A DNA stretch of 43,694 bases from Pseudomonadota bacterium (GTDB lineage Bacteria > Desulfobacterota > JAPLJL01), in NCBI GenBank assembly GCA_026388655.1, contig JAPLJI010000155.1, positions 1 to 43,694 on the forward strand, written 5' to 3'. Position numbers and translations under genes: made by a program. The notes beneath the pieces were generated by a model that saw nothing but the letters and a program-made list of their open reading frames with translations, was not told where the DNA came from and made no database searches. This document shows positions 16,890 through 23,775 of the stretch, piece by piece (position 1 is the first letter of the stretch; each line of letters opens with the position of its first letter).

Positions 16890-18266
16890 TTATTTAAAGA
16901 ATCTGCGGGGATAGGGATTAATCCCGAAACTTATAGCCACCCGGGCCGCCTTTCTCCCTTCGACTGTATCCAGATAATTTTCCGAGGACGCGGCGGGCGA
17001 GCCCAGCAAGTCTTCCAGAACCCGGATAAAATGCTCGTTTTCCTCCGGGAGACCCGGGCAGATCCGGAGCCAGTTGGTCATCTCCCATTCCTCCCCGGGG
17101 CGGAGCACGATTTTTTTGGTCAGGAGCTGGGTGAAAAACGTGACCCCGTCCCGCTGAACGTCGAAGATAACGTAACTTCCCTGGGAGCGGTGATAGGCCA
17201 GCCCCAGCCGGTCGAACTCCCCGTAGAGATATTCCCGGCCGTCCCGGTTATTTTCATAACTGCGCCGGGTTTGTGCTTTCGCGTCATCCAGGCTGGCCAG
17301 GGCGGCGGCCAGACCGGCCTGGCTGATGCCGGCGAAAATGGCCCGGGGGGAGATTTTTTTGGCCAGCTCGAGCGGGGCGATGGAATATCCGACCCGGAGC
17401 CCGGTCAGGGCGAAGGTGTGGGAGAAGGTTTGAACCTGCACCAGGTTTTGACCCTTTTCCACGTAATCAAGAAACCGGGGATAACTGCTTTTTTCGTTCG
17501 CGTCCATGAATTCGGGATCCGAATCATCAGCCACGATCACCGCCTGGGGATGGTGGGCAAAAACATATTGGGCGAATCCGTCAAACTCCGACCGGGTCAG
17601 GAAGCTGCCAATCGGGTTGTTAATATTGTTGAAATGAATAAGACGGATATGGGGATTATCCTCCAGGGCCTGCTTCATCGCCGGAAGATCCGGCTTGTGG
17701 GGATTTTCGGTGTGGGGAACCTTGATGATCTCGGCCCCGACCACCCGGGCCCGATCAATAATGACATGATAAGTCGGCCACTCGGTGAGAAAGGCTGACC
17801 CGGGGGTGAGAAAAGTATCGCAAAGCTGGTTCAGGGATTCCCAGGAACCGCATCCCAGGTTGATATTGTCCAACCCCAGGCCGGGGCCGGCGCGGTTATA
17901 TTTCAGGATCCCGGTCGTTAAATCCTCGTAAGAAAAATCCGGGTAGCGATTGATGTTTCCCGTTTCCGAAATTACCTCCCGCACCGCTTCCAAGGCCGAG
18001 GCGGACGGACCGACGGGATTTTCGTGATAACACATTCTCTGGTAGCCCTCGAAATAAAAGGAGTCGTTGGTGATCGCCCGGGCCTCCCGGAGAGGGATAA
18101 TCCGGGAACCCAGGGCGGAGACGGCTAGGGTTCCGCCGGCGGCCAGACCCAGCCTTTTTAAAAAGGACCGGCGGGAAAACTCCGCCCGCGCCTCCCCTTC
18201 CCGGCGGTGAAGCTGGTTTTGAAAAAGATCCCAGGGATTATATTTTTCAACCATTGGATAATTCAC
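16890..18266 (-). CDS. Tat-exported HisC-like PLP-fold protein with His in place of the PLP lysine (copy A)
   Basis: The 458-residue protein has a twin-arginine signal SRRSFLK (31-37) with a hydrophobic stretch after it, then a fold-type I aminotransferase domain most like histidinol-phosphate aminotransferase. Recognisable landmarks are ENPVGPS, GCGSWESLN, NNINNPIG (N217), ADDSDPEF and TFSHTFALTGLRVGY. In the last motif family members have TxSKxxxLAGLR with the Schiff-base lysine; here it is H283. The phosphate-binding R291 and a C-terminal substrate Arg (LRICPGL) remain. ATG codons at 18266 and 18254 are both possible; the former overlaps the RAYT gene by 20 bases. Function is unknown. Normal transamination is unlikely without the lysine. 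Confidence 0.85.
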   Translation of the reverse strand: MNYPMVEKYNPWDLFQNQLHRREGEARAEFSRRSFLKRLGLAAGGTLAVSALGSRIIPLREARAITNDSFYFEGYQRMCYHENPVGPSASALEAVREVISETGNINRYPDFSYEDLTTGILKYNRAGPGLGLDNINLGCGSWESLNQLCDTFLTPGSAFLTEWPTYHVIIDRARVVGAEIIKVPHTENPHKPDLPAMKQALEDNPHIRLIHFNNINNPIGSFLTRSEFDGFAQYVFAHHPQAVIVADDSDPEFMDANEKSSYPRFLDYVEKGQNLVQVQTFSHTFALTGLRVGYSIAPLELAKKISPRAIFAGISQAGLAAALASLDDAKAQTRRSYENNRDGREYLYGEFDRLGLAYHRSQGSYVIFDVQRDGVTFFTQLLTKKIVLRPGEEWEMTNWLRICPGLPEENEHFIRVLEDLLGSPAASSENYLDTVEGRKAARVAISFGINPYPRRFFK

Positions 18267-18894
18267 TCATTGCTTTTTGTTTCGTGCTGCCATAAATCAA
18301 ATTTTCGATTGTAGGGGCGACGCATGCGTCGCCTTTATTGTTAGGATTTTCCCTGTCGAACTGCCATTTTAAGGGATTTTTAATGATATATTCTCTCACC
18401 TGGTTTAATTCATCCTCATCCCTAATGATGTGTTCGTAATAATTTCTCTGCCAAATAGAAAACCTATTCCCCGGACCAATTCCATTGGCGCATCTGGTCG
18501 TCGCAGACTTGAAAGATCCAACAATGGAACCAATCGTTCTAGGTCCAGGATCACGGGGATTGCTGTTTGAATGATGTTTCTGTAGGGGCGACGCATGCGT
18601 CGCCCCTACATTAATAATTTGGATAATTCCATGAACATGATTTGGCATAATAACGAATTCATCCAATCCAATATTAGGAAAATGCTTGGGGATTTCCTCC
18701 CAACAATATTTTGCAATTCCTCCAATGGTTGTCGGTACTATTTTCTTATCGATTACTTCCCCAAAAATACATTTTTTTCTATTGGTGCACACCGTAACAA
18801 AATAAGCACCTGTTCCTGAATAATCATAATTTTTCAATCGAACTGAGCGTCGGCGTAGCTCTTCTAATTTACCGGCGCCAATCTTGATCTCCAT
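18247..18894 (-). CDS. REP-associated tyrosine transposase (RAYT, Y1/HUH family)
   Basis: RAYTs are single-copy relatives of IS200/IS605 transposases that cut REP hairpins. The 215-residue protein has the N-terminal RAYT-type start (RRRSVRLKNYDYSGTGAYFV), the HUH motif in MPNHVHG (83-89) and a catalytic tyrosine candidate at Y152/Y153 (QRNYYEHIIRDE). Two segments of the protein, about 95-105 (VGATHASPL) and 188-195 (GDACVAPT), are encoded by REP palindromes lying inside the gene. It begins immediately after the stop of HisC-like copy B, overlaps the start of copy A, and shares their direction. Confidence 0.9.
   Translation of the reverse strand: MEIKIGAGKLEELRRRSVRLKNYDYSGTGAYFVTVCTNRKKCIFGEVIDKKIVPTTIGGIAKYCWEEIPKHFPNIGLDEFVIMPNHVHGIIQIINVGATHASPLQKHHSNSNPRDPGPRTIGSIVGSFKSATTRCANGIGPGNRFSIWQRNYYEHIIRDEDELNQVREYIIKNPLKWQFDRENPNNKGDACVAPTIENLIYGSTKQKAMSELSNG
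18310..18333. repeat. Partial REP palindrome inside the RAYT gene
   Basis: Positions 18310-18333 match the left 24 bases of the complete REP at 18581, starting TGTAGGGGCGACGCATGCGT. The right arm decays (GCCTTTATTG instead of the GCCCCTACA arm). In the RAYT frame it encodes GDACVAPT near the C-terminus. Confidence 0.85.
18581..18610. repeat. Perfect 30-bp REP palindrome inside the RAYT gene
   Basis: All 30 bases form one perfect palindrome with arms beginning TGTAGGGGCGACGCA. It has the GTAG foot on both strands. It lies in frame in the RAYT gene and encodes VGATHASPL between the HUH motif and the tyrosine. There is no T-run, and the position within a coding frame argues against a terminator. 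Confidence 0.92.
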
Positions 18895-20136
18895 TCAATA
18901 CCCCCACCAGTAAAGCCTCGGGACGTTATCCGCGACCGGGGAATCGGCGCTGTATTTTCCCAGCGCCTCCGCAAATATCCGCCCTTCCTCCTCCGTCCCG
19001 GTGGAAGCCCTGATCCAGTTGGCATAGCGAGAATGAAAAGCGTTCCCGGATTGCACCTGAATGCCGTTTTTATAGAGGTAAGCCTGAATCCGATCTCCGG
19101 GGATCCCCGTATTGGCCAGGATAAAATTGGTTTCGGAAGGGATATATTCCCAACCCATTTCGGAAAATGCCTGGTAATAAACAGTTTTGATCTTCTGATT
19201 TAATTCCCGGGTTCGATTTAAATGCTCCCCGCCCTCTTTCAGGCTGGCGATCGCCGCCGCCCAGGCGATCCGGTTGTAGTTGGCCCCCAGCTTCCAGTGG
19301 AAACCCATCTCCGAGAGCGAGGGGGTGCGCAGGCCTCCCATCAGGTCGGCCAATTCCAGGGGCGCCAGGGCGTATCCCGCCCGGGCCCCGGCCAGGCCGT
19401 AGGCGTGCGAAAAGGTGCGGACCACGACCAGCGGCCCCTCCCCGAGGTAATCCCGGCCGGAGACGAAATCCGGGTCCTCAACGTAATGGCCATAGGCCTC
19501 GTCGATGACGATGATCGTTTCCGGGTTTTTCTGCCAGGCCGAGGCCAGAAAATTTTCCAGATCATTCTTTTTAATCACCAGGCCGGTGGGATTATTGGGG
19601 TTGCAGAGGAAAATAACCCGGGTGGCTTGATTTACCTCGGAAGCCAGCGCATCCAAGTCAATGCCGTGATCGTTCCTGTTTTCGACCTCCTTGATTTCCG
19701 CCCCCCAGAGGCCGGCGTATTCCGAAGGAAGCCGGAAAGTCGGGACCGCGGTCAGGAAAACGTCCCCGGCGGTCAGGAAGCAGGAAGCGATGATGTTGAA
19801 AATCTCGCTCGACCCGCAGCCGGGCACCACGTTTTCCGGCGCCAGGTTATGAAACTCGGCGATGGCTTTGAAAAGATCCCCCTGGAGAAAATCCGGGTAG
19901 CGGTTCAGGCCGGTCAGGGTTCGGGGTTTATTCCGCTCCGCCTCCATGGCTTCCCGCGCCTTCGGACAGGGACCGAGCGGGTTTTCGTTGAAGGCCAGGC
20001 GGATAAATTCCTCACCTTTTTTATTTCCTCCCCCGCAGGAAGAAAGGCTTCCCGCCAGCACCAGCCCCCCGGCCAGGACCAGCCCTTCCCGGATCAATTC
20101 CCGCCGGGACAAATTTTCAGATTTGTTATCGATCAT
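18895..20136 (-). CDS. Tat lipoprotein, HisC-like PLP-fold protein with His in place of the PLP lysine (copy B)
   Basis: From the ATG at 20136 the protein has 413 residues. It starts with a twin-arginine motif SRRELIR (10-16), a hydrophobic run, and a lipobox SLSSC (Cys34), so it should be a Tat-exported lipoprotein. A longer open frame reaches 20259 but runs through repeat sequence, so it is rejected. The HisC-like domain keeps FNENPLGP, PGCGSSEI, CNPNNPTG (N182), VIDEAY (D212) and the C-terminal Arg in WIRASTGT. In TFSHAYGLAGARAGY the Schiff-base lysine is replaced by H244. It is closer to standard HisC than copy A. The RAYT gene and copy A follow downstream in the same direction. Confidence 0.87.
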   Translation of the reverse strand: MIDNKSENLSRRELIREGLVLAGGLVLAGSLSSCGGGNKKGEEFIRLAFNENPLGPCPKAREAMEAERNKPRTLTGLNRYPDFLQGDLFKAIAEFHNLAPENVVPGCGSSEIFNIIASCFLTAGDVFLTAVPTFRLPSEYAGLWGAEIKEVENRNDHGIDLDALASEVNQATRVIFLCNPNNPTGLVIKKNDLENFLASAWQKNPETIIVIDEAYGHYVEDPDFVSGRDYLGEGPLVVVRTFSHAYGLAGARAGYALAPLELADLMGGLRTPSLSEMGFHWKLGANYNRIAWAAAIASLKEGGEHLNRTRELNQKIKTVYYQAFSEMGWEYIPSETNFILANTGIPGDRIQAYLYKNGIQVQSGNAFHSRYANWIRASTGTEEEGRIFAEALGKYSADSPVADNVPRLYWWGY

Positions 20137-20142
20137 AATATC

Positions 20143-20193
20143 GTCATTCCTGTCCCGCATCAGAGTGCGGGATAAACTCCAGCAGGAATCCAG
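20143..20193. repeat. dRS3-like dispersed palindrome upstream of HisC-like copy B
   Basis: GTCATTCCTGTCCCGCATCA (from 20143) and the downstream CAGCAGGAATCCAG form the typical GTCATTCC...GGAATCC pair, with an inner hairpin around CCCGCATCAGAGTGCGGG. It sits 7 bases upstream of the copy B start, where the promoter and ribosome site would be. Confidence 0.7.
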
Positions 20194-20218
20194 TTTAATC
20201 CAATAATATTTCATGTTT

Positions 20219-20330
20219 CGTAGGGGCGGATTTCTATAGCCGCCCGGGAAGGGAGCCAACCCCTCGATTTCACTCGGGATAAATGGAATGGTTTATCCTG
20301 AAGGGACTCATCCTGAAGGGCTCCCCTACT
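20219..20330. repeat. MITE-like element with GTAGGGG ends
   Basis: GTAGGGG at 20220-20226 is matched by CCCCTAC at 20323-20329. Just inside the left end is the hairpin GGGCGGATTTCTATAGCCGCCC. TATCCTGAAGGG-type phrases repeat inside (ATCCTGAAGGGACTCATCCT). No gene is present. Confidence 0.6.
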
Positions 20331-20349
20331 TTTCATCAATCTCAACGCC

Positions 20350-20422
20350 GTCATTCCCGCCCTTCGACGAAGTTTACACTGAGCGGAGCGAATGTGCTCA
20401 GGATAAACTCCAGCGGGAATCC
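20350..20422. repeat. dRS3-like dispersed palindrome
   Basis: GTCATTCCCGCCCTTCGACG at the left and CTCCAGCGGGAATCC at the right form the outer hairpin. The inner part (CACTGAGCGGAGCGAATGTG) is another common dispersed phrase. With neighbours it fills the 426-base gene-free stretch 20137-20562, in which no gene was seen. Confidence 0.7.
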
Positions 20423-20459
20423 ATCGTCATTTAGAATCAGATTTCAAACGAATATTTTA

Positions 20460-20529
20460 TGTAGTTGCCCGATTTATCGGGCTAAGAGATTATTCCCCCC
20501 AAAATAGCCTCATGAAGGAGGCAACTACA
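20460..20529. repeat. 70-bp MITE-like element with 10-bp inverted ends and GTAG foot
   Basis: TGTAGTTGCC (20460-20469) and GGCAACTACA (20520-20529) are perfect terminal inverted repeats. The left end also folds as GCCCGATTTATCGGGC. It is the same family as the segment at 16776-16889. Confidence 0.75.
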
Positions 20530-20562
20530 AAACAACCAACAAAAAGGATTGTTGGACATCTT

Positions 20563-21102
20563 TCAATTTGTAATCCCCTTACCTCTCAGAGTTTTAATGG
20601 ATTCGCTTATCACCCTGCCCTGCTCTTCAATTATATTCAGAAGCTCTTCAGGCGTGCGGGTGTCTTCCTCGTCCCCAATCGAACTTTCCAGAAAAACCGG
20701 TTCCTCGCTAAATATTTGGTCAATAGGAATATCGGCTCTTTCATCTGCCGGGGCCGAGCCCAGGGTATCTTCCTCGTCCCCGATCGGGCTTTCCAGGGAA
20801 ACCGTTTCCCGGTTCAGTTTGAGAATCTCCGCCACCCGGTCATCCGGCATCCCCAGGCGTTCCCCGATCTCCTTCAGGGAGGGATCGCGGCCAAGCTCGC
20901 GGGAAAGCAACTCTACGGCGCGGTTAAATTTAATCAAAGTGTCGCCCATGTGCACCGGGACCCGGACGGTCCGGGACTTGTCGGCGATGGCCCGGATAAT
21001 GGACTGCCGGATCCACCAGGTGGCGTAAGTGGAAAATTTGAACCCCCGGCGGAAATCGTATTTCTCCACCGCCCGCATCAGGCCCAGGTCTCTTTTTATC
21101 AT
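20563..21102 (-). pseudogene. Truncated sigma-70 fragment fused at a recombination junction
   Basis: The 179-residue open frame is about 90% identical by eye to the RpoD of this window from region 2.3 ([20 protein letters not shown]) through region 3 and the 3.2 finger ([14 protein letters not shown]). It then contains a second finger-like copy ([12 protein letters not shown]) and ends without region 4. The first residues MIKRDL come from the adjacent hydrolase fragment. So the apparent ATG was created by the fusion and has no ribosome binding site. It lacks regions 1.2, 2.1 and 4 and cannot be a normal sigma factor. Most likely it is a decaying fragment; a small expressed sigma-like protein is a less likely alternative. 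Confidence 0.85.
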
Positions 21103-21191
21103 TACACGGGAAAGGATCCGCGGAAACCCCCGGTGGTTTTATTTCCAGAAATCGGCACCAACCACCTGATTTTTGACCTCCCCTCCTCCGG
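21077..21191 (+). pseudogene. Fragment of the alpha/beta hydrolase gene
   Basis: This segment aligns base for base, with scattered differences, to 15699-15813 inside the hydrolase gene; for example TGGTTTTATTTCCAGAAATC occurs in both. It encodes [20 protein letters not shown]. The left edge begins at ATCAGGCCCAGGT, a 13-base sequence also present in rpoD. The right edge ends at CCCTCCTCCGG. Confidence 0.9.
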
Positions 21192-21194
21192 ATC

Positions 21195-21428
21195 GGCGAG
21201 CGGAGAGGCTTGGAAAAGTACCGGGATCAAAACATCGAGATCTTCAACCGCCTGGGGGTAAAAACTATCATCACCTCCTGGGCCGGGTGCACCAGCACTT
21301 TCAGGGAAGAATACGCCGGCAAACTCAACTGCGAGGTCCGGCACGCGATTGAATATTTTGATCGCCTCATCTCCCAGGGGAAAATCCGGCCAAAAAATCG
21401 ATTGACAGGGTTTCAAAAAGTGGATTAG
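21195..21428 (+). pseudogene. Fragment of a CCG-domain Fe-S (HdrB/GlpC-like) protein
   Basis: The frame encodes EIFNRLGVKTIITSWAGC followed by STFREEYAGKLNCEVRHAIE and YFDRLISQGKIRP. This is the C-terminal part of a CCG (cysteine-rich) domain as in heterodisulfide-reductase-like and glycolate/lactate oxidase subunits, where the motif is TSCxGC. The first cysteine of that CxxC is tryptophan here (TGG). No start, no N-terminal domain and no first CCG motif are present. It is the third fragment of the mosaic and its last codons overlap the promoter of the next gene. Confidence 0.7.
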
Positions 21429-21431
21429 TAT
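21402..21431 (+). promoter_or_regulatory. Sigma-70 promoter for the lipoprotein gene
   Basis: TTGACA (21402-21407), an 18-base spacer and TAGTAT (21426-21431) form a good vegetative promoter. The start codon lies about 155 bases downstream, leaving a long leader. The leader contains a half REP (GCCCCTACAATC at 21559-21570). Confidence 0.6.
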
Positions 21432-21586
21432 AAAAAAGCTTAACCTGATGAAGTCGACAGGCCTTTTTAAAAAATAAGTTTGTGCAAAAGACTCTTTCCT
21501 CGGGATTTGAGATTCTGGAACGCTGGGACACTAAGAAGCTATACGCTAGGCAGAGTTTGCCCCTACAATCGGTAAAGAGGACGAAG

Positions 21587-23335
21587 ATGAAAAGAGAAAG
21601 AATAAGAGCGGTAGGCCTTTTCGTAGCCACAGCCCTGGCAATTCTTCCTCTCTCCTCCTGTGGAGACGATGGCAATAACCAAAGCATAACCAAGAAATGT
21701 CAAATTGCTATTAACACCAATAATTATTCAAAAGTTCTTGATGATTGTCCCTGCGGTGAGATCACCTCTGAGCAAAAACTTGTCATCGGGATTAAATGCT
21801 TACAGGAAAACGATTGGTATAAGGCAGAAACTTATTTTTACGCGATTGGACCAGAAGCAGCCGAATATGGCTCTGCTCAGTACGGGATTATGCTGGCTGA
21901 GCTGCAAAATATCATCGGTGAGATAAACCTATACATTCCAATGTTAACTGACTTTCTTGGAATCACGTCCTACCAGCCCCAACAAGAGATGAATCCCTTG
22001 AACGTGCTCGACACAATACTCCAGCCATTTATTGATAGGTTGGAAACCATAAAAGCCAAGAGCATAGATTGCCTCAAGAATAATTGGTCAATTGAGATAG
22101 AAAGATTTCCCTTGATTCTTGGGGAAGAAGGAACGGGATTTTTCTTCCAGATCCTTCTCAACGGAAAGGCGGGCAAATTTCCAGCCCGGAGCTTAGGGCT
22201 CATGTCTGATTCGGTAATATTAATGCTAAAATATCTGCGAGCCCACGAATTATCTCTCAATGTCGATTTATTAATGAATCATCTTAATGATCTCTTATCG
22301 CTTCTGAAGGGATTCAAGGGGGCAGATCTTCTCGGGACGGTCAGAGGATTTGGATGGTTTTTTGAGGAAAATCCCAATTTTCTGACGAAAAGCTCTCGCT
22401 GGGATTCATACACGACGGAGGTAATGACCAAATCTTTGGATTTGATCCGCAGTTTCGGAAATATTAGCGGTGACCTTTCTGAGACCGCAGCCGCAAGCGC
22501 CGCTGGTTGCGCAGATGTATTTTGTTTAATTGATAAAGATGGAAATGGAAAAATCAGTAACGGTGACCTTTTGCGGACAAATGGATCCTTACACCTAACT
22601 GCGATTGGGGCCTCGGTCGACCTGGATTTTACCAACGAGATGATTGTTACTTTTACGGGGATGATTGTAAATATCTTGGTTAATTCGCTTGGTTCTTTGG
22701 AAGAGATGACGGGTGGTGATATCAGTCAACTGTTAAACATTCAACTCCAGAGCCTTAACCCGATGCTTGAAAACCTTGGGCTTCAGCCCCTTCCCAATGT
22801 CCTCCAGATATCTGTTGTCCAGATTATTGGTTTGCCGGTGGGAGCATTTTTTGATTACTACTGTGAGGATGCCAACCATAACCCCATCTCCTGTGATACC
22901 GGGGGGGCCAAGCCGGTATTTCCCTATGAGGTTGAGTTAAGAGATATTCCGGCCCAGTGTAAAACCTACCAAATATGCGGTGATCCGCCTTATCCAAGCT
23001 ATTATAAGCAGGGAGATAGCCCCCACTTTGTCGGAACAAAATTTGAAATTCCGGCAGATTCCGTTTCTCCCCTACTCAGTCCTTCCTTAATTCCTACGGA
23101 TATTCTAATCTATTTTGCCCTGAGAGATCCGACCTTGAATGGCGCCCTCATGGTTAACTTGGGAAATCTTCCGGTTGCCTGCTCCCCGGAAGAGGATGAA
23201 TGGGTATTGGCAGACAATTATGCATTAAACAAGATTTCGAACTGTCTTGTTACTGATTATCTCCCTTGGGTCCAGGCAGGACTGTTTCCATTAATGGTGA
23301 ATTGGATACTGGATTTGGTTGGTTCCTTTTTGTGA
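21587..23335 (+). CDS. Large uncharacterised lipoprotein with one EF-hand-like loop
   Basis: Starting at the ATG at 21587, preceded by AAAGAGGACGAAG, the protein has 582 residues. It opens with a lipoprotein signal (VGLFVATALAILPLSSC, Cys about residue 25). A longer frame from a GTG at 21482 is less likely because the lipoprotein signal would be internal. A calcium-binding EF-hand-type loop DKDGNGKISNGD occurs near the middle. Several CxxC-spaced cysteines occur near the C-terminus (YYCEDANHNPISCD, QCKTYQICGD). Codon use is visibly more A/T-rich than in flanking genes, which suggests transfer. I do not recognise the family and assign no function. Confidence 0.8.
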   Translation: MKRERIRAVGLFVATALAILPLSSCGDDGNNQSITKKCQIAINTNNYSKVLDDCPCGEITSEQKLVIGIKCLQENDWYKAETYFYAIGPEAAEYGSAQYGIMLAELQNIIGEINLYIPMLTDFLGITSYQPQQEMNPLNVLDTILQPFIDRLETIKAKSIDCLKNNWSIEIERFPLILGEEGTGFFFQILLNGKAGKFPARSLGLMSDSVILMLKYLRAHELSLNVDLLMNHLNDLLSLLKGFKGADLLGTVRGFGWFFEENPNFLTKSSRWDSYTTEVMTKSLDLIRSFGNISGDLSETAAASAAGCADVFCLIDKDGNGKISNGDLLRTNGSLHLTAIGASVDLDFTNEMIVTFTGMIVNILVNSLGSLEEMTGGDISQLLNIQLQSLNPMLENLGLQPLPNVLQISVVQIIGLPVGAFFDYYCEDANHNPISCDTGGAKPVFPYEVELRDIPAQCKTYQICGDPPYPSYYKQGDSPHFVGTKFEIPADSVSPLLSPSLIPTDILIYFALRDPTLNGALMVNLGNLPVACSPEEDEWVLADNYALNKISNCLVTDYLPWVQAGLFPLMVNWILDLVGSFL

Positions 23336-23344
23336 GCTACGAAA

Positions 23345-23715
23345 CTAGAGGAAAGCATTCCCTTTTAACCGGTCTTTATCCTCGTCTTCCTTATCCCCTT
23401 TGAAGTATATTTCTATCAGGTCGATTTTATTCTCACGCTCAAAATAGGTATAGATCACTCTGAGGCGAGAGTGCCCTCCGGTACCCTTCAAATAAGTGCA
23501 AGAAAACCTTCTGGCTTTATAAATTTTAGGATATTCAATTGATAATCCAGGTATTTGGCAAATATCTATTGGCTCTTTTTTTAATTCATGGAAATGTTTT
23601 AAGGATGCATTAATAAATCTTATTAAATCTCCTTCGAGACTTTTATATTTCCGGCTTAGTTTTTTCAGGTCTTTTTCAAATTCCGGAAGACGATAGACTT
23701 TTTAAAAATTACCAT
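23345..23715 (-). pseudogene. RelE/ParE-superfamily toxin gene with a broken start
   Basis: The minus strand encodes 118 residues from KVYRLPEFEKDLKKLSRKYK to the stop at 23345-23347, including KARRFSCTYLKG and HSRLRVIYTYFERENKIDLI. This is the pattern of RelE/ParE-like ribonuclease/gyrase toxins. The frame is preceded directly by TAA. An ATG at 23715 reads MVIFKK and would join the toxin frame if the five-base A run at 23703-23699 had one more base. So the gene carries a one-base homopolymer frameshift, or the assembly does. No antitoxin gene is adjacent; upstream lies only the rpoD terminator. It converges on the lipoprotein gene. Confidence 0.72.
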
Positions 23716-23720
23716 CAAAA

Positions 23721-23749
23721 AAGGCCCCGGATTTTAATTCCGGGGCCTT
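23721..23749 (-). terminator. Intrinsic terminator of rpoD
   Basis: AAGGCCCCGG (23721-23730) pairs perfectly with CCGGGGCCTT (23740-23749) around a 9-base loop. On the minus strand it is followed by a run of six T. It lies 26 bases after the rpoD stop. Confidence 0.93.
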
Positions 23750-23775
23750 AAAAACATCCGAGATAAAGATAAAGT

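Noticed and set aside
18581-18610. Terminator
   Set aside because: The palindrome has no T-run, lies within a coding frame and matches a REP foot pattern.
20137-20259. Longer start for HisC-like copy B
   Set aside because: The extension is encoded by a dispersed repeat and would bury the twin-arginine lipoprotein signal.
20512-21261. 249-codon plus-strand frame across the mosaic
   Set aside because: It reads antisense through the sigma piece and then into the hydrolase piece; a by-product of fragment joining.
21482-21586. GTG start upstream of the lipoprotein ATG
   Set aside because: It would put 35 non-signal residues before a clear lipoprotein signal; the ATG at 21587 has a better ribosome site.
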